Positions 10,038 through 20,940 of a stretch of DNA of 64,000 nt are shown piece by piece. The DNA is taken from NCBI GenBank assembly GCA_020091685.1, contig CM034603.1, forward strand, positions 26,318,298 to 26,382,297, written 5' to 3'. The notes under the pieces were generated by a model. That model had not been told where the DNA came from. It ran no database searches and saw only the letters and a program-made list of their open reading frames with translations. Position 1 is the stretch's first letter. The number at the start of each line of letters is the position of its first letter. This DNA is from Lutjanus erythropterus. Its lineage: Eukaryota; Chordata; Actinopteri; Lutjaniformes; Lutjanidae. The position numbers and the translations under genes were made by a program.

Positions 10038-13000
10038 ACACCTAGTGACTCGATACATCATTAATATAAAAATATTAGTCAGAGCAGAAATTCTAGTTTC
10101 ATACCACCTGTGTCATATTTTCGTAGTTTTGGCCGTCACTGCTATGGTAATTATAACATCACGGCTCACCAAGTGCCTGAGATCTGAGGCTAAAACAAGA
10201 GCAGTCACATCATAGAGGTTTTAAACAAGTTAGCCAAAATGATTACTCCTCTTTCCTTCACTGCCAGGTTTAATGTAGAGCTGATTTCAGTGCGTAGTTG
10301 TCTTTCTGCCTCTCTGTCTTTCTTTATTTCTGTCTGTCCATCTGTCTCTCTCACCTGCCTCATGCGCTGCACAGTCAACACTTCAGCACTGAAATTCAGC
10401 GTGGCACGTGATACTTTGGAAGACAGCCTTTGTGGGAGGGGACAAGGCACATGGACTGGACACAAACACACACTCACACGCGCACACATGCACGCAGATA
10501 CACACTCACACATTGCCTCTCCCAGATTACTTGAACTATCAGAAGCTTTAAGAGGATTTCACAATGGGAGGGTGCCACACTTGAATCTCATGCACCTGAT
10601 GGCTATTGATCCATTATAAGCTTGCACACAGACACACATGCACTGTTGTCACTTCTTGTCATTATAAACAAGGTTTTGTGACCTTGCTTCTTCATTTTCC
10701 AGTGTTAAGTGTTGTTGGAGGTTCTCCTCTGCAGTTGTCTGCCTCCTTTGAATGCAGGTCTGCAGCGCAATACTTTAAAATAGCGTTGCCCCGACGTGGC
10801 TGCGTCACAAGATCGAGTTGTCGGACATTAAAGAAGAATAAATCCATTAAATCCATTAAATCCTGAGAGTGTCACTTACATTGCACAGTTTTCCATCAGT
10901 CTGTGGTTGAAATAAATGCGTCCATAAACAGTGTACTCTAGCTGCTGGGCTTATTAGCAATGCTGATGTGAGTGGAAGATTAGAAGGGTGGCGTTGTCTG
11001 TAATGGAGGAGACGGAGATGTGTAGGTTGATAAGCAAAAGGTTGCAATCAGCAAGCTGTCATGCAAGAAAACGGGATAATATCATGCTGTTTAGGGGAAG
11101 GAAGGATCAGGATTACATTTGATGGCAATACTTGATGTCTTATTTCTAACAATTCTTACATCACAACCCAGGTTTTATTTACATTTCCCTCTCAGTCAAA
11201 AACTAAACTTAGTAAAATCACTTCCTCCCATGTGTGATAGATATGGCACTGCAGAAGGATCACTGTAACACTTATTCTCTGCCCAGTGCTGGGACATTTT
11301 TGGTGTAACGTATTTAATTAGTTTTCCAAACAATATTAAATGAACATTCAGCCTAGATGTAATTTGGCAATATTTGGCTCCTGTGACAAGACAACGGCCC
11401 CTCCCTCACATCGAAAGTGGGTTTTCAAGGCAGGCATGGTTGCAGCTAAAAGCTTTCCCATATTACTGTAAAACATGATTAAAGAATCTTGAGCCAACTG
11501 TGATCAACACTGGCTAGTTTGAAAGTTTGATCGGATTTTTGGAGTCTCCTTTGGAAACCAGATCTGAAAATGGCGGCCACCTACTATGTATCTCGCATGA
11601 CAGCTAAATGGTACTACTACAGTATATTAAACAGCATTACTAAGCTGGAACGGATCTGTTTTAGCAAATTGAATTCACAGAACTGTTTCCAGAAGGTGTG
11701 GAAGCTGAGCGTGAAGAGCCTTAACTGTACAACTTATGAGGTCTGCTGCTATATTGTGTCTTTATTGTGTGCAAACCCCGCCTTATTCTGTGCAGGAGAT
11801 TTGTTTTGTTTTTCTTTCTTTTTCTTTAGCCACATTTCTACCCAAACTACCTGCGACTTTTAGTCCCAGGAACTACTTTTCAGGAACTAAATGGTTCCGA
11901 AGCATGTTGTTAGACACACAGTATTTTTGTTTGCTTCTATAAAACAATGATGCAATTAAAGGCATTTAATTTGTTTTTATTTTTTTAAAGCGCAATGAAC
12001 CAAAATCCAACTGGTTTGCAGCTGCAGATTTTTTTTCAAATGTGGCTGAAATAAAATCCTTCAAGTACTCAACCAGTCAGAAATGTTCAGCACAGCGAGT
12101 TCCACCCCCAAAGTTCCTGTACTCTTGTAAAATGCTGCTCTCCAAGCAAGGATTTTTGGGGGTAAAATAATGCCTTCAGAATTTAATTTATAGCCTGTTT
12201 CCTGCAGTGGAAATGCACTGAGTGCCTCCAAAGGTTCCTAGTCCCTTGAGAGACGTGGTTTTTCATACCCTTGACCCTCCGGGTGGAAGGGGCAGTCTCT
12301 TGTTTTGCCAATATTGTTATTTAAAAGTCATTCTTGGGAATTCTGTATGAATCCCCTGTCAATCTTTTTGTTATTTTGCGTAATTGTACTGGGCGTTTTA
12401 TGTCTGTTGTGTTTGTTTCAGTTCAATTCAATTGAAAAAAAATTTAAAAAATCACTTAACTCTAAGTCAGTGGTTATCAACCCACCTCAAAAATAAGTAA
12501 CACCTTATCAATATTTAACCTTAGCCTCTTGTTAAAGATTTAAAATGCAGGGTGGTGAACTTTGACACCAAATATTGACTTTTAGTGGAGCTACTTTAAA
12601 TATTTAATTGTATTTCACACAGGACTTCTCTTCTCATAGGCCTCCGTAGTTTAACCCCTCACACATATTAGCAGATGGAAAGATAAATCTGTATTCAGAA
12701 TCATTCCATAATTCCATAAATTATCCCAAAATGATTTCTTAGTCCACTGGGGATGAGTGTATTGATTGACTCCCAAATCAAGGTTGAAAACCAATGTTTT
12801 ATTTAATACTTCTTACAAATAAAGATGCTGGTCACAAAGTTTAAAAGGAGATATGCTACATACATTAAGTTATTATAAACGCTTTTTTTCTTTCTGCCTT
12901 TTTAAAAAAAAAGCAAAACAGCAATTACTAAGATTTAAAATTTATAATCTTTTTACCTGAGAATGCATCTGACAAGTAATCCAGGTCAAACTGGAGCTTT

Positions 13001-14057
13001 ATTGGTATGGGAAACATTGCCACAGCAAATGTGAAATAAAAACAAAAGAAACATATACAGGCCTTTATATACACAGATAAATAATTTAAAATAAAACAGG
13101 AAAAAGAAAAAAGGCGTAAACTTGTGATTAGGAGAATAATATCTTTTTTTAAAATACAGTTCAATGACCTTGTTGTCTCTGAACTGATGAGTGCATCAAC
13201 AGATGGATCAAATTTGAATCATCTGGAGTAACATAGAGCTTCTGCATTTATCTGTTGTGACTGCATGTGGACGTGTTGTGGAGAGGGGACAAACCATTCT
13301 CCGCACTGAATGAAGGATAAGCTTGTGGATTTTTTTTCCCCGAGTCCTGCTTTGATTTGGTAATTATGTGTGTATTATGTTTTCAGCTTTGACAAATGGA
13401 GTTCTGCAGGTTCCTGCTCAAGGCTGGATTTGGACTCATTTCTTTTAAGTTTATGTGAAAAATAGCTGACTTGTGGCCATATTTGATTTATACTTTCTAT
13501 TCTTTTTCATAAGTAAAGGAAAAGAAACAGATTTATCAACACATTAGGAACGTAATGTAACACAATATTATGCATACAAAGCTCATATTCTCACGTCTTT
13601 TGCAGTTCTCTTACCCTTCCCAGATTTAGCAGCTTCTCGTGAGGAAAGGATCAGCACACCTGACTGTTTTTTTCTTAGCACATTTTAATTAAGGCTGACA
13701 TTAGCTAATTCACAACATGCATTGCAAGAGCCTCTTGGGTCTGGCTTGGCTGTTTCATTTGCTGGTGTTGAGCCAATGTGTCTGTGATTATAAGACCAGC
13801 AATGCTTCAACCACATCTGGACACTGGTGGGACTTGCCGGCTGCTGGGCTATCATTACAGATGATCACTTGATGACAGCGGGTGTAAAGCACTATTTAGA
13901 TGGAGGCAGCAGCTCTGAGCATTCGTTTTCATATCCTCTGCTTCATGCTTTGTATCTTATCCTCTATTTGCACAATGTAGTGTGACAGATATCCGTTTTA
14001 GAAGCTTCATGTCTGTTTACTTCCTGTCAGCGCTGTAGTATATCTTTGCTTCCAACC
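10038..14057. other. Intergenic DNA with simple repeats and a possible MITE
   Basis: No exon recognised. 10460-10515 is CA-rich. 10842-10861 is a short run of a TAAATCCAT unit. 11853-12255 may be a MITE, with AGTCCCAGGAACTA on the left and GGTTCCTAGTCCCTTGAG on the right, but the ends match imperfectly. The rest is AT-rich sequence in which I see nothing specific. Confidence 0.4.
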
Positions 14058-14912
14058 TTAGTGATTTTTCATCCTTAAATTAGTTAATTAACTCCTCACG
14101 GTTTAGCTTGGTGCATGTTGTTAATACTATTTACTGTTTGTTTTGTATATAGTGTTTTTGAGCATTTTGACAATCACCTCAGTATCTTAGATAGTTAGCA
14201 TTGCAAGCCTGCTAGCTAGCATGGTCAACTTCATTCAGACACGACAGTAACAAAATAAAACTCGGCAAAAATGTTTGGCTCGAGCGAGAGGGAGGTTGGG
14301 CATCAGAGAAGCAGCAGGGAGAAACAACCAATGAACAGCCAGTTTTGTTAAACAGTAACTTAATCATCATAAACACACTTAATTTAAGCCTGACAGAAAT
14401 AAAATAAATGACCAAAATGTCACATTTCCACTGATCCAACATTCACCAACTATGGTCGTTTGGTCAAAGTTAAATAATAATTAAGCTGTATTAGATGTGA
14501 AATTATTCTGGTTGTAAATGCTGTAAATGTTGAATGAAGAGGACAATGCTTGCAGGCTAGGTAGCTAAGGTTGCTAATGGTCATCTAAAGCACTGAGGTG
14601 GAAAACACTATTATGGCTGTACAAGCCATTTCTTCCCACTGCTTCTCTTATGTCCAACAAAACCAGAGTTTGTGATTGTTGGAACAGTTGAAAGAAGAGC
14701 CAAGATGTTTTTGCTGAGTTTTACTTTGTTTCTGTCAAGTTTGAACGAAGATGACGATGCTAGCTAGCTAATGATTTTAATGGTTGTCTTAGACAGTGAA
14801 GTGATTATCAAACTCCTCAAAAACATGCAAAATGAACAGTAAATACTATTAAAAATATGTACCAAGCTAACTGTGAAAAGTGAAGTGACTAACTTAAAGA
14901 TGAAAATCACTG
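14058..14912. repeat. Large foldback: inverted repeat with arms of over 200 bp
   Basis: The left arm (about 14058-14290) is matched by the reverse complement of the right arm (about 14695-14912). Shared strings include AATACTATTTACTGTT against AACAGTAAATACTATT, and GCTAGCTAGCAT against ATGCTAGCTAGC. The loop of about 400 bp has no open frame of note. The arms differ by numerous substitutions and short gaps. This is the shape of a foldback transposon or long MITE; the family is not recognised. Confidence 0.8.
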
Positions 14913-16683
14913 TTTGTAGGCAAAGGTAATGTTAATTATAGTGCTGGAGGAACCGACCCTTCCTAAGTCCCGCCCATTTTTGTTCTGTACTCCAATTACA
15001 GTTTAATTAAATGCTCGCTAACTATCCACATCACTGATTGTAGATTAGCTAGCTAGTTAATTCTGCTAACATTAGCTTTATATGTAGCTTAGGTCCCTCC
15101 AGAACATCTTTTAACCATCTTCAAGATTTGTTTTTCTTTTCAACATAGACGAGCATCGCACATATTGTGTCTAATTAAAGGGAAACAGGAGAAGAGAAAC
15201 TTGACTGAGGTGCCAAACTCGCTCAATTGTCATTAGGGCACAGATTAAAAAGGGGTAGAAGTTAGGAGAGGTCAAGTGTGGCCCCCTCATGGCCCAAACC
15301 AGTGGTGTTTGAGCTGCCTGTCTCCACATACAGAAACACTCTGCTGGTTGAAGAATTAAAGGCTGTGTAAATCTTTTTGAGGCAAAGAGATATTTCTCAC
15401 TGCTCTGCTGACAAGAGAAGCCACATTTGAGGCATGACCAAAGGCCCAACATGAAACATTCTCTAAGATCTTTTATGTTCTATAGATCAGTTTTTGGAAA
15501 AGAGGCTATACAAGTGACATGTGGAAGGGAGGATTTTAATTGCTCCAGAAAGCTCAGGCTGTTGAGTCATCAAGCTGTTCATTCAAATAACGATTTTTGC
15601 GATGTAAACATGTCAGATACATAATCAGCTGTTTTACATCACTTCAGATGCTCGGCTGTTTCATGCCTTTCAGTTTGAGAGTTTTTTTTTTTTTCTGTGT
15701 TGAAAAATCAAAAGACAGAAATAGAAAGACAAGGAGGAGGAAGTGAGGACGATTTTTAGCAGAGAGGCACGCAGCAGGGAGCTGTCTCCTTGTCCGATGC
15801 CCTTGGAGTGCAGCTTTGTGGTGTGAACTCCCATAAGACCTCTCTTTGTTCTCAGAAGATGAGGGCTAGCAGAGTGTGACCGTGCACTTACACCTGAAGC
15901 CATCAGAGGCGGAGGGAATAACACTTTTATACCGTACTACGGCTTCTGCTCTCATCTCCCCGATGTTCCCGGCCACAAACAGGCCAAGAGGTCCTCCTGG
16001 AAATACTGCACGCCTCCACACAGATTCAAAGAAACCAACTGTCAATCAACTGCGGTCAGAAAAAAAAAAAAGGAGAAACCTGCATGTGCAGATTCACAAA
16101 TGGCAATTTGAATGTCAGATTTTCATCTTGTTTGAATGCACAGTTTGACATTTCCATCAAAGGAATGTGGGATGTCTTGCAAAATTGAAAAACAGCAGCG
16201 CTCATTATTGAGATTAGTCTAGGAGCTGTTACACATTGAATATTGAATTATTGATTAGGGCGATGACAGGAAATCAATGCCAGATTAATTACACTCTGGT
16301 CGACAGGCTATAAATGACGACACTGTTTTGTTTCATTTGCATATCACCTTTGTTACAGCATCCTTGTCACTGACAGGCAAACTACAGCGGCACCAGAGTG
16401 TTTGTGTGTCACCTAATAAAGTCCAGGGGAAAGTGACAAGAGTAAAAACCTTGTAGATAAGACGGAATATCAGTCTAAAAGCAATGTGTCCTACATCCTG
16501 CGTCCCACATCTTTCTCTCAGAGGAGCCGGGATAGATAACACAGAGGAGTGAGACTGGCAGGCAGAAAAGAGGGGACGGTATAAGGGCCATTGTTGTGGA
16601 CACAACAGCAGAGCCGTATACAGACAAATGATTTAGTGTGACAACAAGTGTTGTATCAAGTTTGTTCAAGATTTTTAAAGGTT
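14913..16683. other. Intergenic DNA without recognised features
   Basis: No exon, transposon end or conserved motif could be identified. There is a T-run at 15684-15695 and an A-run at 16059-16070, which could mark retroposed sequence but carry no diagnostic SINE boxes. Confidence 0.4.
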
Positions 16684-16930
16684 AAGTGTGTAACGTTAGA
16701 ATAGAACGAATAGAATATTCACTTAAATGTTTTCATTATTGTAAATCATCAGAAATTAGAATCACTGTGTCTTTGTTACCTTAGAATGAGCTGTTTTTAT
16801 CTACATAGACTGTGGGTCCTCTTTTGCACAGTCCTCCATGTTCCACCGCCATGTTTCTACAGTCGCCCAAACCGGATAAACTAAACCCAGGCTCTAGAGA
16901 GGGCCTCTCGTGTTTTTTGTGGTCACCATG
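16684..16930. repeat. MITE, truncated copy (family also at 59749-59948)
   Basis: Starts AAGTGTGTAACGTTAGAATA and contains GAATGAGCTGTTTTTATCTA then CTGTGGGTCCTCTTTTGCAC, strings shared (with changes) with the intron 8 copy: GAATGAGACATTTATATCTA and CTGTGAGTCCTCTTTCCACT. The right terminal repeat is missing. I know this family from teleost genomes; its transposase superfamily is uncertain. Confidence 0.6.
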
Positions 16931-18839
16931 GTTTCTCAAACACAAAGGTTTATATCAACTGAAATCATTAGATTGGTTTTTGATTTGATTACATTGTTTG
17001 GTCTAAAAATGTCAGAAAGTGGTGAAGAAAATCCGCCCCATCTTAAATGTTGATCGACCGATAAGGGTTTTTCAATAGCTGATGCCAACTTTTGGTGAGC
17101 AGGGTGGCCAATTGCCAATAATGCCAATGTTAAAACAAAGTTATGTACATAATTACATTATTTAAAATCTAACATACATTTTATATTAACCAGTAACATG
17201 TTGTTTTAGATTTTAGATTAAATTAATTAATGAAATAGAAAGCTAGATTGGGTTATCTTGTAGATTTCAGATGGAGAGCGGATTACAGTATGTCAGAAAT
17301 GACATCATTCAGTGCATTACAACAGAATATATATTTAATTCTAGCCAGTAATGGTATTAAATTAGATTTGCACATCAAAGAGCAAAACCACTGCACAGCT
17401 GTAGATTGACAGGTGTGTCTTCTTCACCTGCAATCAGAGATATTTAATTAATCACAACGTTTTGATACAGCAGTCTTCATCAGGTCATGTTTCAGATTAG
17501 ATTTGCTGTAATTTAGGAAGGGAGAGACATGTTAACATTTAGAAAAGATGATGGTAACTGAGGAAATTTAGGCAAACATTTACAGCAGAATGCATGAGAG
17601 GTTCAGTACCGGGCTCAGTACCAGTCCGTTGTAAAATAAAACAGCAATAATAAAATAATTAAGCATGTAATATCACAGGAGATAGCATTGCAATGCAGTA
17701 CAGTTTGTTTTGTTGTTTTACAGTTGTTTAACCCTTTTTGTATTGTGATATTGCAATGTATTGTTAGATCCCTATAACTGCTTAATCAGTCTACCACTAA
17801 TCTTAAATGTCTGGTGAACGATCTCATTTGAAAAGCTGGGACCAGATAATATCCACAATCTTTGCTTGGTAAAAGATCAGTCGATTGTCAAAATTGATGC
17901 AGATTTTCCGTCACTCAGTTAATTCGATCAACTAACCGTCTCAGCTCTAAAACAGCATCAACTCACTTGAGCATTTTGTACTCAGTGAAACTATTACAGC
18001 ATGTTCAAATGTCTCATTTCCCTCATAAAACACTCACTTTGATGCTTCATCATGACCAGACTGCTCTTTTTTATGAAGTGCTGCTTCTTTCTTTGTCTCT
18101 GAATTTGGTCTGCTGCCAAATACTTTACTTCTCTGTTTCCATTTCCACATCCATTCCTCTCTCTGTCTCTTTGTTTACCTGTCACACTGTATACACAGTC
18201 ATTCAGCAGCTGAGTTAGATCAGTGAAAGCCAGAATACTAACAGCTGAGAGAGTGAGACGGAGCTATGGGAGGGGAACAGAAGGCATGTTAGTGTCCTGG
18301 TGGCATGGTAGAGTGCTGGACTTTGGCATCCATCTGTCACTTTCTTACACCCTCCCTGGCACTGACGGGTCATGGCAACAACAGACAGCCTGTGTGACGG
18401 ATGACTAATCTTCCCCTGGTAATGAATGAGACACCACCCCCTGAATGCCAAGAGGGTGCAGCTGATGGTGAGGGTGGCTGCAGAAAATCATGTGATGAAT
18501 GGGTATGCAAGCATGATATCCCATGTGTGTGCCAGTATAGCTGCCAGATTAGTGAGAATTTCATGAATCACGGTCTGAAAACATTGATGCACAGTGCATC
18601 TATTAATTCTGCCTCTCTTCTGTGTCAATGCAAGTGAAGGAGGCAGGAAAAGGGGAGGAAAAATTTGATTTTGCAGGCTGTGATGATGGAAACATGTCAT
18701 GTGTAGGTGTGGATGATGTATGCACTGTTCCGCTCTGCAGCCGCGCCAGTCAAATCGTCTTGACTGTGCGTTGAGTAGCTGAGACCTGTCTTATCTTCAC
18801 CTCATAATGCGCAGGCGTGATCCTATCTGAGCCCAGCAA
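16931..18839. other. Intergenic DNA before adcy1 promoter, hAT-like scraps
   Basis: 16935-17110 contains GTTTGGTCTAAAAATGTCAG and GATCGACCGATAAGG, internal strings of teleost hAT-like non-autonomous elements; a possible matching end lies near 17880-17950. No exon was recognised up to 18839. Weak open frames at 18223-18700 overlap one another on both strands and have no recognisable protein similarity. Confidence 0.4.
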
Positions 18840-18939
18840 AAAAAAAAAGCTTTTACCATCTGAACTAGACGTCGTGCGCGCTGCTGCTCCTCGTGTGGCG
18901 CTCAAACGAAAAGATCTGAGAGGTATTTTTTCAGATCGC

Positions 18940-18947
18940 ATGCAAAT
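18940..18947 (+). promoter_or_regulatory. adcy1: Octamer (POU/Oct) motif in adcy1 promoter region
   Basis: A perfect ATGCAAAT octamer, the classical POU-factor site, 216 bases upstream of the first ATG in the CpG-rich region. Neural POU proteins are plausible users for a brain-type cyclase, but a single 8-mer is weak evidence. Confidence 0.35.
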
Positions 18948-19155
18948 ACGGCCAGAATATGCGGGTTTCTGTGACAGCTGATGTCTCCGAGCGGCACAAT
19001 CCAACCTGTGGATAGTGTGGAGCGCGTCTGTGGCCACCGGCCAGTCTAAAAGGCGATCTATCCGGGACCCTCCAGCCTGCTCCTTGTGCGCGTCTTTTCC
19101 CCGTTTTGGCTCCGCGGATCCGGCGTTCCCTCAGCTGTGAGCAGGTATTCAGTTT

Positions 19156-19764
19156 ATGAATGGCACTGACATGGAGGAAATACCGTTTCAGAAAGTCAAA
19201 ACCAGGCGGAAGAGAAGTCACTGTCCACCGGGTGTCCCCTTGACCACCATCGTGTGCGAGGACGAGTTCGACTGCAAGGAGCTCGAGTCCCTCTTCCAGA
19301 ACTACAACCTGAAGCTGGAGCAGACGTCCACCCTCAAAGCCCTGGCCGTGCTCATCTTCATGTCCTCGACGCTGGCCGTGGTGGAGTTGCTGTCCGGCCC
19401 CAGCCTCACCATCACCAAGGGGTCCCATCCGGTCCACTGTGTCATCTTCGTGTCCCTCTTCATCGTAACTAATGTCAAGTACCTGCAAGTGACTCAGCTC
19501 CAACAGATCGTCAACCTGACGCTGCTCTTCGGCTTCACCTTCTCCTTCCTCTGCTGTCCCTTCTCGCTGGGCGCCATGGGCATGGAGCCGCCGACGTCCC
19601 CGGAGCAGGGCATGTGGCAGCTCATCCTCGTCACCTTCGTCGCCTATGCGCTCCTGCCCGTGCGGACGCTCTTGGCTGTCGTGTTGGGAATAATGGTCTC
19701 CATCTCGCATTTGATAGTGACCGCCACTTCTGTCACAGTGAAAACACAGAAACTGTGGAGGACG
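19156..19764 (+). CDS. adcy1: adcy1 exon 1: N-terminus and membrane helices 1-5
   Basis: 203 codons, ending in phase 0 at the donor GTACGT. The first ATG (19156) has a poor context (T at -3, A at +4); the ATG at codon 6 (19171) has G at both -3 and +4 and could be the main start. An in-frame stop sits 15 bases upstream of the first ATG. The segment DEFDCKELESLFQNY aligns with the ADCY1 N-terminus and LKALAVLIFMSSTLAVVELL begins helix 1. Other helices are near 92-107, 119-137, 153-168 and 170-192. GSHPVHCVIF, TNVKYLQV and LVTFVAYALLPVRTLLA match ADCY1. The exon is GC-rich, unlike the introns. Confidence 0.95.
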
Positions 19765-19893
19765 GTACGTGCATGCCTATTAAGTGGTGTTTTTTATTAT
19801 TAACTGGCCTATAATGAGCAGAATCTTAGCTTCATCTACATGTACATACAGTGTAATAAGATATAACGTAGGTCCATGCAGTTTAGAATTGAC

Positions 19894-19914
19894 TTCAGCA
19901 CCAAGGACAGCTCC
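19894..19914 (+). promoter_or_regulatory. adcy1: RE1/NRSE-like REST site in adcy1 intron 1
   Basis: The left half TTCAGCACC is perfect; after the two-base spacer AA the right half is GGACAGCTCC (consensus GGACAGCGCC). This is about 19 of 21 positions against the canonical motif, with one of the differences in the variable spacer. It sits 130 bases after exon 1, in non-repetitive sequence, a common position for functional REST sites in neuronal genes. Confidence 0.7.
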
Positions 19915-20097
19915 CTGCATGGGGTTAGACTTGATGGGATTTGCTCAGGCTTTGATCAAATTGTACAAAAGTATGATTCTTCCTGTTTTGGTTACAAAAA
20001 CGAGGCTATCCCATGCCAACCATAAAGAAAAAAATATAGATAGTTCTTCCTAAAATCAAAAATACACGTTTCCTTTTGTAGTGGTATTTGTCCATCT

Positions 20098-20940
20098 AGG
20101 TTCAACAAAAATATAAACTCAACATTTTTGTTTTTGCTCCCATTTTTCACCACTTGAAGTATGTAATCTAAAATAATCAAAGGGTTTATTTCAAATTTTG
20201 TTGACAAATTTGTTAAATTCAGTGTAAGTGAGCACTTCTCTTTTCCTAAAATAATCCATCCACCTGACAGGTGTGGACAAGTGGCAGAGCAGGGCAGGTC
20301 ATGACTTTGCCCTCCTGGGAAGAAAATGGTATCTGTAGTTCTATGTGAAATAGCTAGAGCTACAACGAGCAATCAATTATGAATGGATTATTAAATTATT
20401 CACCAACTATTTTGATAATTTATTAATTGGTATAAGTATTTTTAAAGAGTCCTGCCTCTTGAATGTAAAAAAAAAATCTGTTTTCTAAACTTCTTTATGA
20501 AAGTAAACCGAATATCTTTGGACTGTTGGCAAAACAAAACATTTTTGGGCACTAAAAATTTCATAGACCAAACAACTAATCAATCAATTGAGAAAATAAT
20601 TGACAGATCAACAATGCAAATGATCATTAGTTGTAGCTCTAGAAATAGACATAGTCCAGGGACTAAAAAAAATGTCTTTTTTCAAGATAAAAATGCACGT
20701 TTTAGAGTGGTATTTTATTGTGACAGGTTCAAGGCACACCTGTGCAATAATCACACTGTTTAATCAACATCTCAATATGTCACACCTGTCAGCTGGATGG
20801 ATTATCTTTGGTAAAGGAAAGCTCACTAATATGGATTTAAACAAATTTGTGAACAAAATGTGTGTGCACAGAAGTCTATATATTTTTTTACTTCAACTCA
20901 TGAAAATTGGAGCAAAACCAAAAGTGTTATAGATAGATAT
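20098..20940. mobile_element. Tc1-like element remnant: long inverted repeats only
   Basis: The reverse complement of 20098-20290 matches about 20765-20940: CACCTGTCAGGTGGATGGAT against CACCTGTCAGCTGGATGGAT, and GGGAGCAAAAACAAAAATGT against TTGGAGCAAAACCAAAAGTG. From memory these are the roughly 200-bp ends of a Tc1-like transposon common in teleosts. No transposase remains; the middle is replaced by another element (20352-20641). Confidence 0.7.
20352..20641. mobile_element. hAT-like MITE nested in the Tc1-like remnant
   Basis: Ends CTAGAGCTACAACGA and (inverted) TTAGTTGTAGCTCT enclose about 290 bp with internal AATCAATTAT and CTAATCAATCAATTGAG strings. The flanks TGAAATAG (left) and AGAAATAG (right) agree at 7 of 8 positions, as for an hAT target duplication. 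Further, less complete copies of this family lie at 24309-24527, 25626-25830 and 60075-60220. Confidence 0.75.

Larger units (their letters stand above)
18840..19770 (+). promoter_or_regulatory. adcy1: CpG-rich promoter region and first exon of adcy1
   Basis: CpG dinucleotides, rare elsewhere in the window, become frequent from about 18865 (GACGTCGTGCGCGCTG) to the end of exon 1. No good TATA box is seen; TCTAAAAG at 19045-19052 is the only weak candidate. This fits a CpG-island promoter with transcription starting somewhere in 18900-19140. An in-frame TGA at 19138-19140 limits the coding region upstream of the first ATG. Confidence 0.65.

Noticed and set aside
18931-19710. 259-codon open frame on the minus strand over the adcy1 promoter and exon 1
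   Set aside because: It is the antisense shadow of the GC-rich exon 1; its product is Glu/Gly/His-rich without any recognisable domain, while the + strand matches ADCY1 throughout.
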